A program made the translations under genes and the position numbers. A stretch of DNA of 64,000 nt from contig MNCI01000651.1 of the NCBI GenBank assembly GCA_015680685.1, positions 1,665,832 to 1,729,831 of the forward strand. The letters run 5' to 3'. Below the pieces are notes generated by a model. It searched no databases. It was given only the letters and a program-made list of their open reading frames with translations, and was not told the origin of the DNA. The stretch is from Gnetum montanum (taxonomy: Eukaryota > Streptophyta > Gnetopsida > Gnetales > Gnetaceae). Within the stretch, counting starts at the first letter, position 1. Every line of letters begins with the position of its first letter. Positions 11,656 to 24,480 of the stretch are shown here, piece by piece.

Positions 11656-12650
11656 TGTTGATCTTTTGGTATGTAAAAACCTTAGAAAATGGAGAATGTT
11701 GAAAGTGTGTTTGTGTGGTCTGGTAGGACTAGGAAAGAATAGAGCATGAACAAGAGCAAATCAAAAGTATGATGAAATTAAGAGCTAGGATGAGAAAATA
11801 AGGGCAAGGATGCAAATATGAGATGACATAAAGTATCAATTGGAAAATGAAGTCTACAAGTCAAATAAAGATATTTCGAGATTCACCGAGATGTCAAAAT
11901 GTTAGAGGAATAGGCCAAAGTTCAAAGTACATTTGTAGGCTAGATGTTCCAAATAAACAGTAGACATCCCAATTGATGCTAGAACGTCCTAGTTGGGATG
12001 TCCCAAGTGAGATGTCATAATTTTCATTGGGACATCCCACCTGAATGTAGGCTATTTTTAGATAGACATTCCAAGTTTGAATGTGACATCTTGACTAGCC
12101 ATTTCTTATCTATTGCATGAATTGCAAGGAGTTTTTGGAAAGTAAAAGGTTATAAAACAAAGTGCAATTCTTGGAAAAGAAACCAACACTATTAATGTGA
12201 TTGTTTCATCATTTTTTATATATTGTGCTATTGTTGGTTCAATTTTTTCTACCATTCGAGAATTATTTTTTGTTATAAGAGTTTGAAAGTAAGAAACTTG
12301 TAAAGCTTAGTTACATTCTGTTTTTGATTCTTTCTTCTCTCTTTGTAGCCCTACAGGGTTGATGTGCTTCTTACAAGAAGGCATCTTATGAACTTGTTGG
12401 GATCTTATTGGGTTGAGTATGCTTCTAGTGAGAATAACTTTGTGTGAAGCTTACATCTTTGTAAAGGTTGTGGTACCCTTTAAACCACATTTTTTAAGGA
12501 ACAATGTCTGTATGTATGTAAGGATTCTATTCTCTAAGTGTGAACGTATCCAAGTTGGGGAATGACATATATTTATGTGCATTTTGATTTTCTTGGTCAT
12601 TAAAATTGGGAAACTTATTCATCCCCCCTTCTAAGTTCTTGGTCCTCACA
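11656..12650 (+). repeat. 3' LTR of the copia element
   Basis: It starts TGTTGATC after the polypurine tract and is taken to end at CCTCACA (12650), after the CATCCCCCCTTCT run common near copia LTR ends. The TATA box is TATAAAA at 12151-12157. The right end may be off by a few bases because no second LTR is in view for comparison. Confidence 0.78.
11942..12090 (+). repeat. Inverted GGGATGTCCC-type repeats in the copia U3
   Basis: Upstream of the TATA box lie six to seven copies of an ACATYCCAA-like element in both orientations, among them GGGATGTCCCAAGT and TTGGGACATCCCA, each of which holds a 10-bp near-palindrome. They look like clustered transcription-factor sites of the LTR promoter; no factor is assigned. 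Confidence 0.55.
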
Positions 12651-12659
12651 AATGACATC

Positions 12660-15261
12660 ACCTAAATTGAATAGTGTAGGCATCTCTCATGGGCAAGGCA
12701 AACTAAGGAACAAGTCCTTCATATGCACAAATCAAGATATGAATTATTTGAACTTAATGTCAAATGCATGCATAGTCTTCTATGACTCTTGGTGATGTGC
12801 CATTCTTCTTGCTGGGTTCTTTGTGGCTGACCACTAAACTTTAAACTTAAACTTAAGAACCTCAAGCTCTGCATTAGCTATCTCTATTTTTTTCTTAGTT
12901 TTCTTATTAAGATTAAACTCCATCTTGTACAAGAGGTAAGAGCTACTGACTTTCTTCTCTAATTTAGATCTTAGCTAGCCAATAATCAAAATTGTAAGAT
13001 TTTCATAACAAATGTTGTTCAATTCCATATATTCTATCATTATTTAATCTATAACTCCTTCACATGAATTTCTAGTTGATTGTATGCATTTAGTCCATCA
13101 AAGATGGGTAGTCATTCATCAGCATATATTTCCTATCTAGTTTGATCTTCTTCTCATTCATCTTCTTGAGTATGTTGACCTAGTTCCTATAGTGATTTTT
13201 CACTTACTCATATTTAAGGATCTCATTCTTCTAAACGATGATTTCAATAGCTATTTTTTGGTGAATAATTTACGTATTCTCCATTAATAGATTTATGTTC
13301 TCTATGACCAACCTCCTAACATCTTGATTCAATGTAGCGAGTTGTTCCTACTACTACTTAAGGTATTTCTACATTTATTCCTTTTTTTTCTCTACCTTAA
13401 GCAAGCACTAGTTTTTCTTGGTTAGGTTCTTGTTATCATGGTGCATCTAGATGAGATCATTAATGATGATATGGAGGATTTTATCTAATAATGCTACATA
13501 TTAGATACGCTTTTTCTTTCCTTCATTAATCATGTGTTATTGCACTTGAAGGTTTTGAAAAGCTTCATCCCTTATCATCTCTAGCTAGAAGATGGCTAGA
13601 TCTACTGGAAGGGCTCTAAGTTTAGTAACTTAAGCTACAAACCATTGATTAATGATAGTAGCCTCTTGAAGCTATGCTTCTTTAACTAGGAGCTTGCCCC
13701 TTATTTCTAGTAATTTTGACCAAGTTGCTAAGATATCTTTTGAGATATTGAATATCTCTAAAATTGCTTATCCAAATTTCCATTAGTTTTTCCCACACTT
13801 CCTCATGCTACATAGTGATCATTTTCCTACTCCTAGTTCCTATAGATACTTGAATATCTACCATAGTAGTAATATTAATCATGAGTACTATAGGAACCCT
13901 TGGAGCCTATCCAGTCTATTCCATGACCATCTCAACTACTGTCTCGTGGTTTATGTGTGAAATGACTAGAATTGTAGCATCTACCCCTTCTTTTAGGATC
14001 ATAAAGAAGGTTGCAACATTACTTAAGATTTTAGAAAGTCTCTTAAATGACAGAGATACCTTAACTTCCTTTGTAGTAGGATTGGGATGAATAGATGCAT
14101 GTAATCACTATGAGGAGAATAGATTACCTAAATTATTTGATGGCTAGCTAATGATTCTAGTAACCTTGTTCAAATAGCTCATGGTTGGATGATAGATAGA
14201 AGATTTGCCACTACTTCCAGATTCTTGCTACTATTGTCGCTCTCTAAGTGATCTTAGACTCTCTTTAGTTGTAGATGTTTCTTATATAATTGGTGGTAGT
14301 GGTGGTGATTTTTCTTAAACCTTTGCTGGTGCATTTTCTATAATCATCTCCTCCTAAGATGTAGTAAGAGCCTTGTGTAATACATCATTGGCATAGCTAG
14401 CTATCCCTTCCCTTTTATATAATTTTTTGATAAGACATAGAAAGAGGAGAATCTTCTTATCTTTTCATTCTCAAACCACTTCTCAATCTCTAGGAAAATC
14501 AATTAAGGTAGATTGATAGGAAAATTTCCACTTAAAGTAATGTAGAACTGGGAACAGAAAGAGGTGATATTACTTAGTCATACCATTGGATTTAGGTGAT
14601 AGGACAAAATCTTGAAGTAGATTTCCTCCATCTTGGTAAGAGCATTGTACTCCTTGCATTTCACTTCATAGCACTACTATTTATATTTCTTTGCCTAAAC
14701 ATCCACTTGGATGGACATCTTTGCAAGCTTTTCTCAAACATTAGGTAATTCCTAGGTCTCCACTATTACCTCCACTAAGTAGAAGATGATAATGTCCTTG
14801 ATTTTACTTGTTGCATCTCATTGGTGATTTTTTTAGAAGAGATATGTCTCTTCAAGGTACCATTCTCCATTGATAGAAATAGTAGGGCAAATTAGAGATG
14901 CTTGCAACTATGATTTGACTATGTTAGGTGTGAACTCAAGGAGTGTCCAAAGTTTAGCTTTTGAAGAATCATACTCTAGACTTTCTTGCTATGGATCCTT
15001 TCCAAAAATACCTCTCTAAGAGTCACTTTTAGATTTAGCCTAGGTCTAAGTGCTTCATTATACATAGACTATGTGGTTTCAATGGTTGAGATTTGTTAAA
15101 TAGATTCCATCTTTGGTTCCTCCAGTAGGATCTAGTGGCATGTGTTGTTTGGCTACTTGTTGCTACTATTGTTGTTGTTATTATTATCCATGTCCTTTTC
15201 TTGGATGCTTTTCCCTTATTTGTAATGGTTCACTTGCTTGAGGAACTTGCTTAGAAGCCAT
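12660..15261 (-). pseudogene. ORF3 of copy C: unknown protein with coiled coil (broken)
   Basis: I do not recognise this protein. Read on the minus strand from an ATG at 15261 (M-A-S-K-Q-V-P-Q-A-S) there is a Gln-rich N-terminal part, then a conserved block with LQASLICPTISINGEWYLEE near 14890-14830, then a helical, probably coiled-coil part near 13400-13150 containing EQLATLN, RRLVIENINLLMEN and IIHQKIAIEI. The same order and residues occur in copy D (39615-42450). Many TAG codons interrupt it. It lies downstream of integrase in sense orientation, where Athila elements have an env-like gene; no membrane segment stands out. The C-terminus may be cut by the copia insertion. Confidence 0.65.
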
Positions 15262-15698
15262 CTCTAATCACATGAATTAGACTTTAGTTGTAGGGCACAA
15301 GCATAAGAACCCTTCGATCATTCATGTGTTAGCTAAATTTCAAAAGATATGGTCTTAACACTTTTTTAAGTGGTTACAAATTCTAATGGTTTTGAAGTCC
15401 TAATATAGGTAAGTTCTTTTCACATGTTAAGTTTTAATTAATTTTTCATTATTCATGCCTTGATTATGCCATAATTACCTATGTTCGTTAACTATGAGGT
15501 GTTTTACTTTGTTGGAAAATTAGATGTTAAGTACACACATGACATAAAGCTCAACTCCAGTAGCTCATAGGATTAAAAATGGGTTGAACTGAATTTTTTA
15601 AGGGCAAGTTATTACTCTTGAAAGAGTTTGGGCTTAGAAAACCAAAAAAATCTTTGATGTGTTGGAATGAAAATGATGAAATTTTGGCTAAGTATCAT

Positions 15699-15722
15699 GT
15701 GTGTGTATATATATATATATAT
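15699..15722. repeat. (TG)n(TA)n microsatellite
   Basis: A short run of GT dinucleotides passes into about eight TA dinucleotides. It is a simple-sequence repeat with no gene link. Confidence 0.85.
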
Positions 15723-16563
15723 TATACTATGTTGATGGGGATGCATTGACATATTTGATTATGTTGACACAACTAATTGACATAATTTATTCTTAATTTT
15801 AAGTGAAATTTTCAAAATTTTAAGTAATTTAAGGATTGAATAAAGGTCAAGAAGAAGATTTAGGGTTGAGGGAAACAATCATGATGTTTCAATGTAGATT
15901 CATGAAGATATAGAAGCTTGAATAATATAAAATAGAAGTTTATGATGACCAAAAAATTTCATGTGAAGCTAAATCAAATAGTAAGGATGCATTCATAATT
16001 AAAATTTCAACTAAATATTATTGGACACATGGTGGTGCATAGATGAGATGTTTAAGAGTTACAAAAGTGAATCCTTTGTAAAGAAATATTATGCCCTTAA
16101 TATCCTTGTATAATCATTTCACATAGTGTTCATAGGCACATTGAAAATTTATTATCATGCTAGTCTATTAGCCATAGCCACATAACCATGATCATCAAAA
16201 TCCCACACTATACCAAACAAAGTCCATTAGATCAACCATAATACTTGGCAAGTAGGTAGTGGTTGGAAAATAAAAGAGATTATAGGAATTTAGATGTGAG
16301 ATATCTTACCAATAATATAATAGGTCCATGTATGAGAATGTGGTTAAATGGTTAGAATACCTTTTCATCTAGGTTTGAGACCAAGTCCATACTTGAACTA
16401 GTGGCATTGCATTACATCATCCCAATCTTACAACTATGAGATCACCACAATTACGATAAACACCATTACTCAAAAATAGAAAAAATGGAAATGGTTAATT
16501 GATTAATTAATTACTAAACATTAATATTAAGAAAAATTGACCATGGGTCAGAGAAGTGCCTTT

Positions 16564-16830
16564 AGGCATGGGTAACATTTAGTTCTAGCCCTATAACGAA
16601 GACTAATCCCATTAGAGGATGGACTTCAAACATGTGTAATATGTCATTTTAGCCATGTAATTGGAATAGTCCAATAGATTTTATTAGGTTCCTAAGAAGT
16701 AGCCTACCTTTAAAGATGGGTAATATGTCTTTCCAATGGTACCTCCAAGAACATTTCTTATTTGAATTAATTAATTGATGTGTTAGCCTTACTAGAGAAC
16801 TACCTTCAGGCATGGGTAATATGTCATTCT
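16564..16830 (+). repeat. Four degenerate copies of a GGCATGGGTAATATGTCATT unit
   Basis: Copies of the 20-base motif begin near 16566, 16628, 16714 and 16810 and share a preceding GAGAA-n-TRCCTTTAGG-like stretch, most clearly at the first, third and fourth. Spacing varies (about 62-96 bp), so this is an old, diverged tandem repeat inside the 3' spacer of copy C. Confidence 0.6.
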
Positions 16831-17380
16831 ATAACATGACAATGTGACACTTATTCAAGAACATGATTTCATTTAAGATTAAAACATGAGAAATGATACA
16901 ACCACACAATGTGATGAGACTGATAGAAGAAGCTTAAAGAATCAACAAATCCCATTGATGCCACACACTTTTCCATTTCCTCTTAGTTATTCTCCCTTTC
17001 TTGAGATAGATAGATCATAAATTTATTTTAGTTTCAATGTGAAAGAACCATATTACTTCCATGAGGTGGACCTCTTCTTTATAAAAATGGAGGGATGGAT
17101 GTTTTGGACTCATTGCTTTATATCATTATTTACTAGATAACTATTAACATAGAACATACTTTAAATAACAAGATTGGCTTATATAAAAAAATGAATATCC
17201 TTATTTAATTCAATGATAATAATAAATATAGGAATTAAAAAAAATAAATAAGTTAAAGAAATAAAATACTATAAGAAACTAAAATTTTTCAAGAAATGGA
17301 AAACATATGAAAAATGAGAAGAATGATGAAAAACAAAAAGGTTGAAAATGTACCCTTATAAGACATTAGGCTAGATGGAT

Positions 17381-18650
17381 ATCTTCCCCATGATTGGGAT
17401 AGAAGGTGGAGATACAAAAAATGTAGTGAGCTTAGCCTTGAATTGAGGTATTATTGTGGGACATGATTACTTAGAAGTCATTGAAAGGTTTCACTTGTTG
17501 CATGTTAACCAGAATAGACTTATTTAGGCTAGTTTGATGATAACTCTTCAAGGAACTAGAGAGAATAGTAGAATGTAAAACTGAAATTAAAATTTTTTAC
17601 TTACATCCACTACGATGCATTGGATATATTAAACCAATGTTAGAATACCTTTTATAGAATTTTTGTTAATTCATAACCTAGTACTATCTAGTAGAATTGA
17701 ACCTTATTGAATCTCTTCTACAATGTTTAAATTTCTTTTGTTGAGGTAAATTGGTTGGATTTCAATAGAGAACCTTGTCTCCTAGTTAAAATTCTACCCT
17801 TTAGATCTTAGCATCATGAAATTATCTTTTATATGCCTTGTACACTTCATTCATCATGAGGACCACTCTTCTATTTTCATTTATTGATTATCTTGTTTAG
17901 GTTTTATGTAATCTCCCTGTTTGTTACTTTTGCTTGATTGTTGGCTTGGGGGTGATAAGGTGCTATAAGTTTCTACTTTACCTCGAAGGTTTGCATCAAG
18001 TTCTTAAATGTGGCACATGTGAAATGGGTTCCATTGTTAGAAATTTATTCTCAAGACATACCAAACATATTTACTATTTATTATTGAAAAACTCAAATTG
18101 TAGTTGTTGAAGTATGGTATGTGATAGTCGTAGCATTTCCCCATTTCATATAGTAATTAATAGTAATAATGATGGAAGATTTACCATTGGATATGGAAGT
18201 GATGAAATCCATGAAGTCAATTTTCTAGAAGTCAAAATGCTCTAGTGGATGAATCCACTTTTAGGATTCTTCCATCTTGGTGGACATGCCTTCATCTCTT
18301 TGGCAATGTTCACAAAAGTGAGCAAAGTGATGGACACCCCTAAAGATTATTACCTAGAAATATTCTACCATTAGGCTTTTCATGACTGTTTACCTTCTAG
18401 TGTAATGACCTCCATAAGAATTCTTGTTAGCATCTTGGAGAATATTTGGCTAATCTTCATTGGGCATAAACCATTGTGCTAGGTCATTAACACAAGTTTT
18501 ATAGAGGTTACCCTCTATCTCCATTTAATGCTTAATTTGGTAGAGGACCTATTGTTTCTTCCTTTAATCCAAATTAGTAAGGATCTCCTATGTGAGTAGA
18601 TAGGAGAGCAAATTAGCATAGCATGTTATTGTTCTCTTAATTGTCACCAT
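17381..18650 (-). pseudogene. Integrase of copy C (broken)
   Basis: It matches copy A piece by piece: core I-D-F-M near 18205 keeps the first Asp; ISNNGTHF near 18040 has Asn for the second catalytic Asp; the block L-G-D-K-V-L near 17785 matches A at 1045. The closing inverted repeat is at 17381-17413 (arms 7 of 9 paired, 15-nt loop). Zinc-binding sequence lies near 18300-18480. Stops and small deletions are frequent, more than in A. Confidence 0.75.
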
Positions 18651-18699
18651 AGCTACTTTTGTAAAAAGTAGCTCATCAAGGAATTAGTTGGAAAGGAGA

Positions 18700-18910
18700 T
18701 TTTCATTAGTCTAGTTATCCCATTGTAATCAAGATATATGATTAGCAACTATATTCTTGGTTCCCTTTCTATCCATAATTGTGAGATCAAACTCCTGCAA
18801 ATACCTACAATGATTTTGCTAGACTTTTTGGCCTAAAGAATGACCTTTTTTAAGGCATGTGCTCAAAACCACTTGAGTTGTCTTCCATCGATAAATTTAT
18901 GTCTATGCTA
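18700..18910 (-). pseudogene. RNase H remnant of copy C
   Basis: The stretch read on the minus strand (LTIMDRKGTKN near 18770, then FDLTI) matches the RNase H-to-integrase link of copies A and D (33225-33260 in D). Only the C-terminal part is left; the next sequence to the right is gag. Confidence 0.55.
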
Positions 18911-18929
18911 GCATTTTTTTTATTGAGGC

Positions 18930-20560
18930 TGTAGAGGTATTTCACCTTGCATTAGGGATGTAGGTAGTGAAGGTGGGGAGGTGTGTTGTGAATGATGATT
19001 TTGATGATGAGAAGTATATATAGAAGGATATTTAGCTTGAAAAGTGACAATTCTTTGGTACTATGAAGGATAATAGTAATGGATAGATGATGAATGGTGG
19101 AGCCACTGGGTGACAGATTATTGGACATATTATCCATATGGATTTGACTATCTAAAGGGATATTGCTACCTTGGTGGTGGCATTCTTTATGACTATAGTT
19201 TATGTCATTACTAATAGTTAATCTTAAGGTTGATATGGTAGTCCATTTGGATAGTATTATTTTTGTGAAATTGCTGCTTGTAGTTGCCTTGTGCACAAGG
19301 CAATTGCATGGGTGTCTAGATTTTAATAAATCTTGGATTTAAGGCACAAATTCAAACTCTTGTAAGTGTTACATGATTAGAAAGTAAGTGTTAAAATGTT
19401 CATATTTGTAAATATCACACCCATCATCTTTTGATTCAGAGTTTGCAACCTTCTCAACCACATCTACTTTTCCATTTTGATGATAATAGTCCTTTTTCAT
19501 GTTGTTCATTTTCTTTATATGTTTATATTTTTCTCTCCTATATTCTACCTTCTCCTCCATGATCTTCAATGTAGTTTGAAATTTCTCATCAATAAAGTCT
19601 CACATATTATTAACCTTAGTTGATATTTTAGTAACATGTTTTTGGATTGATAAGTTTTTTTACTACAAAACCTTTTCTAATTGTGCTCTTTCACTTGATT
19701 TACATAGAAGAACCTTCTTTTTATGGATGTATAAATATCTATTATACTCCACACTCTTTCTTTTTTTTTTCTCTTCTTCTTTTTATACTTGATCTATAAG
19801 CCTTTGTATCTGATGGGCTCTCATTTTTGATAGTTCCTCTTTGACATAGACTCCAAGATTTTTTTAATTTTCTTTTAGAGTCCATCTATGATGTTGTACA
19901 ATTGTTCCCTTTGAGATAAGACATGTCCTAGTAATCTATGAATTAGACAGTAGTACTTGCCTAAGGCTACATCATGGAACTCATGATTATCTTGTTTACA
20001 TCTTTAATATGTTTTTTCAAGTTGGATACTCTAGAGTATATTTGGTACTTTTCATTGAACAACTCCAACATCATATTCCATCTTTGTATAAATTTTTGTT
20101 TTAAGAAGTGGAACCAGTTTTTAGCTTTTTTGATGAGTATCTTTTGGAAATGTTTGAACTTTTACCAATTGTTCTCAATGTTCTGTAATACATAAGCATT
20201 ATAAAAGGCTTGTAGGTGATGCTTAGGATCAAGATTGTAGAATCCTTTGAATTTAAGGATATTGTTCATATCTAGCCATTTGATCTAGCTATCCCTCTCA
20301 TGTGTGGTAGAAATATAAACTATCTTTCAAATGTTAAGCATACTCATGATAGTAAATAATGGTTTGTCATATGTATGTTCCTTATGATCCCTATCATGGT
20401 CATGCCTCCTATGGCATTGTCTAATATGCCTTATTTTAAAGTGATATCCTCCATCTTTTTTCTCTTGCTTATGCTCTCTTCTCCTGATAGGAGTCCTATT
20501 GGCCATGGCCAAATTATATGTTATGGAATGTGATGCAATTTGGTTCTAAGCTTCGAAGAT
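18930..20560 (-). pseudogene. Gag of copy C (broken)
   Basis: It is recognised by order and by the zinc knuckle at 19419-19384, which reads C-D-I-Y-K-Y-E-H-F-N-T-Y with the CX2CX3HX3C spacing of A and D but with two Cys changed to Tyr. Upstream is a Lys-rich helical piece (19569-19440) and an Arg/His-rich N-terminal part (20512-20330). The Ser/His-rich linker at 19296-18952 leads directly into RNase H sequence. The true start is not identified. Confidence 0.6.
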
Positions 20561-21779
20561 GATGTTGAGTGGATTGCTAAGAATACTTGTGTATTTCATT
20601 GCATTCAATAAATATAAATGAGATTATAATACGTATCATATAATGAAATCCTATGTTGCTATGTTGAGGAGTTGAAAGAATATTTATAATTTTTATGTAT
20701 TATATGAATATTAAAATAAAATAATAATAAACACACACACATCACAATCTTACATGAGGATAGAAATAATCCTTATAAAACTTACATATGTTACAATCCT
20801 TTATAAGAAGGTGTAAAGCCACACATAGAAAGTTATAAATGACTCCTAGTCACAACCTCAATGACCTAACATCATGCCATATGGTTGTAACCTCCTTGGA
20901 TAAGGATGAATCATTGTAAATTGATGAAATAGAAATGAAATAAATATTTTAATTGTTTTAATGTTTTAAGCTATCAATGATTTAGAACAAAAGGAAAACC
21001 ATGAGATTTATTCACTATGTAAACATTAGACTCCACATTGACCAAATGGTTACAGGCTACATAAGCAAGGTAGCATTTTGATAGAGTCTAGCTTTACTTC
21101 TGAAAGTGATGACTTAAAACACATACACTAAATACCAAAAGCTTCAATGGAATCAATAAAAATAGATAGGTTATGAATGTTATGTAAGAGCTCATCTTGG
21201 ATATTTATAGTTTTTGCAAGATAATGGTATAGGTCTACCAACATCCCAGCATCAACAGAGGTTCTTCAACATAGCCTAGGCCATCCTGGGTCATACTATA
21301 GATGAAGTGCATCAAACTAGACATGGTAGGTGATGTGTTAGTGCTCCTGTGTTGGCACAGGGGATGCATTAGCATAGAATAGTGAACACATGTGATATTG
21401 CTCTTTAAACTACCAATCCTAGATAAAATTTGGAACACTAGAGAACATGTATAAAGGACCTTTTAAAACATGCACACAACTTGGAATTATGATATAAGAG
21501 ATAAGGATGCATCTCATAGAGATGCAAAACTTAACCAAACATGCTAGAACTATAACCAAAGGGCATGTGAAATACTTCTTGAGTTCAAGGCTTAAAATAT
21601 ACTTATAAAATGCCATTGGATAGCTCATTATTCCTTGAAGACTAAGCAAACCTAGTTTCATAGCATTAATGTCAAAGAAAAAAATTGGGGTTGAAACACA
21701 TGATAAGATCAATGTGGAGGAATTACAACTATACAAAATATAGACCATGATTATATTGCAACATAATCCATCTTACTAA
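20561..21779 (-). repeat. Possible LTR between copies C and C2
   Basis: The stretch lies between the gag start of C and the ORF3 end of C2, both on the minus strand, which is where an LTR should be. CTATAAATA (minus strand, near 21200-21208) followed by AAGATGAGCTCTT (near 21186-21198) resembles the TATA box and AATAAAGATGAGCTC motif of the A and D LTRs. No clear TGATGAGC ends or primer site were found, and most of the sequence does not match A or D. The call is tentative. Confidence 0.35.
20727..20740. repeat. Short (AC)n run
   Basis: A short run of AC dinucleotides next to an AT-rich stretch of ATAATA type; simple sequence only. Confidence 0.7.
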
Positions 21780-24480
21780 GAAGTATCAGGGGATGGTGGT
21801 TGAGAAAAAAATCCACCATACATGCTTGCTTTGTATGAGAAGAAGGTAGAAGTACTTTGTGTAGATATGTGGAATCTTTGCAATTATGTTTTATGGTCCA
21901 TCATTCTATATTGGAGCTATGGGTTCTTCTCATGCATCATTCATTTCTCTTGTAGCAATGCTTGTCTATGTTCCTCTACATTCACTTGGAACTTCTTGTA
22001 ATTCCTCTTTGCTAGTGAGAGCTCACACTAGGTAACCTTCAAATTGACCACTACTTGATAAAGTATTTCTTCTAGCTTAGTACATGGTATATCTATAGAA
22101 GTTTAAACATGTATAGATATCTATTCCACTTTGTCTAAAAATCTTCGTTTGCCTTCTTAAGTCTCCTCTCAAGGAGTATGATTATTACTTCATGGTGAAG
22201 GATGTATATATTTACTAAGAGATCCATCTTCTCCTGTAGGGTTAACTTACTTATGATCATCTATCAGAGTTTGGTATAAAAGGTGTTGAATTTATCCTTC
22301 ATCTCATATCTTTCTTTAGTTACATGTTTATTCATTAAAGCTATAGGTTTGTATAATCTACATACCTTGACATCCTTATCATTTACTTTGATCAAGTGGA
22401 TATTTTTTAGCTCATTAGTCTCCTTAGTTTTCTTTATTGCCAATTGTTACCACAAGTTCCAGTGATCCTTTTCTATAAAAAGATATTTATCTTGAAATTA
22501 GACCATGATTTGACTCTTATCCTTAAGTCTTCATAGTTTCCAGAAAAGGAAGAGTACTTTCTTTTCTTTTTCTTGGCTCATATTCTTCCATTCTTGGGAT
22601 TGATGCTTTAGCATCTAGATTTTCCTCTCTAAATCATCTTTCATAAATAGGGATTCTTCCCCCACATGCTATACCTTGAATAATTTAGCTTGTAGGTGCT
22701 CAATTTGTACTTGAGATGTAACTGTAGATGCTGTTAGTGAAAATAGTATGATGGTTTCTAATTGCACTTATAACCATCATACCTTTGTGTGGCTCCTTTG
22801 TAGCTCTCTTAGATAGAATGTTCAATTAGCATCAATGGTTTCTAGTTTGACATCTACTTTAATAAGTTAAGTCTTCACTATACCATCAATTTTTTGCTTT
22901 ACTCTTCTTCTACCTAATAACTATTTTCAAGTGGACTAGTGGGTGCCTAGAGGACTTCTAGATCATGTTGGACATTGTGCATGTTGAGCCTTAAGATGTG
23001 CAATGAGGAAATACTCTTTGAGAGAACATAAGTGTCAAACTGAATAGGGCCATCATGATGGATCATGGGTGGATCATTTATTAAAGGAGGAGGAAATGTG
23101 AAAAGATCCTCCTTATATCTTTCCCACCTACAATGAATTCCATCATATCTAAAAATTTACTATCAATATCCTATGATTCCTCAATATGAATTATGATAGC
23201 CTATCCCTCATCTTTAATGTGCATCATAGACTGAAAACTAGCATTGGGAAGGAGTTCTTGGCTTTGCTTGATGCTGAATCTAGTTGGTTAGGAGAGTGAT
23301 TTGCTAGGTCACTGCACTTGCATGTGTTGAAAAGCCTAAGATACCAAAGGTGCTCCTATTGAACATATGCAAAGCTATTTTGATGGTCAAATGCATTATG
23401 CCTTTATGAAAGACATCTTATCTTCCTAATCAGGTACTACCTCAATGAACTTAGAATTTCATCTTGGGATTACCATGATAGAATTCTCCTAATTTTCCAT
23501 TCCTATAGAGGTGGAATGCTTTCCCACATGGTTAAGTACACTTGCTTGTTCTTGAAGCTTTTACATTAACCTTGGAAATACATACATCTCCCTTTTATCA
23601 TAAGAGACATCTTTAATTTTATGAGTTAGGGCCTTGAAAAGAAAATAAGGGATGTTGATGGAATACCTTTCCCTCATTATTATCATAATTTTAGCTCCTC
23701 AACTAAGATTTTTGATGGCCTTTTGGTGGGAAAGAAATTATAGATGATAATCTTGTACATAGCATTCCAGACTACAAAAAGCTCGGATATCTTTACATTT
23801 TCCTTGTTCATATAAAGGCCTTAAGAAGGACATTTATTCTAAGCCTAGGCTTAGTCTTTTGAGTTTGTGACTTCCATTTATTACCTAGCTCATTGGAGAA
23901 TCTTGTGGCTTTGATAATTATCCATGTTAAAATGGGCATAGGGATTCCATCCCAAAATGATATGGTAATATCAGTGAGATAGAAGTCTTCCACCTTTTGT
24001 TATTATCAAACAAAGAATTAGATGATATAGTCATAAAACGCCCATATGTAATAGTGACTTCTTGAGCTTAGGTGAACCAAGCTTAAGGAATTGATGAGAG
24101 TGGTATTCTTCATGGATTAGTCATTGTTACACATCATTTAAATCTACATTTTGTTGTACATCACTAGTCTCCAAATCTTTGTTGGCCAACTTCTCTAACA
24201 CTTTTTTAGTAGCTTACTACTATACACATGCTTTACTAGAATATTGAGAGTGTGATGGTCTTTCTCTTATTCTACCTCTGGATGGAGGACTTTCTAGTAT
24301 TGGTTTGAGATATGGTGATCTATGTTCTTCTTCCTTCTTCTCCTTCAGAATTAGTGATTCATGCATAGATTCATAGATAGAGGATTGAGATCTTTCAACC
24401 TCCTTGCTTCCTGATCTATGAAGTTTAGACCATAATCATCCTAACATGATGATTTGTGAAAGCTACTAAAATCAAGTGGG
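21780..24480 (-). pseudogene. ORF3 of copy C2: unknown protein (broken)
   Basis: This is a third copy of the unknown ORF3. On the minus strand a piece at 23993-23808 reads FWDGIPMPILTWIIIKATRF; further on RYSINIPYFLFKALTHKIKD is near 23665-23600. In the C-terminal third (about 22230-22120), YILHHEVIIILLERRLKKAN aligns with HQKIVIEVAAxELEALKFE of copy D and IIHQKIAIEI of copy C. Stops and shifts are dense. It is more diverged from C and D than they are from each other, so the N-terminal alignment is weak. Confidence 0.5.

Larger units (their letters stand above)
7930..12650 (+). mobile_element. Ty1/copia element, Sirevirus type (5' part cut off by copy A)
   Basis: Order gag - protease - integrase - RT - RNase H is the Ty1/copia order. 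The RT motif QIYVDDIIFGST and the following FEMSMMGELNNFLGFQI are typical of Sireviruses, and the gag end (DEMLNIER followed by a zinc finger) agrees. It starts abruptly inside gag at the edge of the copy A LTR, so its 5' LTR and gag start must lie left of copy A, outside the window. The 3' LTR is present. All genes are broken. The 3' flank is the ORF3 of copy C. Confidence 0.9.
15262..17380 (-). other. Non-coding region between integrase and ORF3 of copy C
   Basis: AT-rich with no coding sequence recognised. It holds a TG/TA microsatellite at 15699-15722 and the degenerate repeats at 16564-16830. It corresponds to the longer 34.7-39.6 kb spacer of copy D. Confidence 0.55.
12651..20560 (-). 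mobile_element. Athila-like element, copy C (protease and RT deleted)
   Basis: In minus-strand order: gag (20560-18930), an RNase H remnant (18910-18700), integrase (18650-17420), non-coding DNA (17380-15262), and ORF3 (15261-12660). Going from gag straight to RNase H shows a deletion of protease and RT compared with copies A and D. The right end near 20560 is where gag resemblance fades. The left end is cut by the copia element at 12650. Confidence 0.75.

Noticed and set aside
20881-20920. Primer-binding site for copy C near TCCTTGGATAAGGATGAATC
   Set aside because: Needs an inserted base and several mismatches against the tRNA-Asp pattern and is not next to a clear LTR end.
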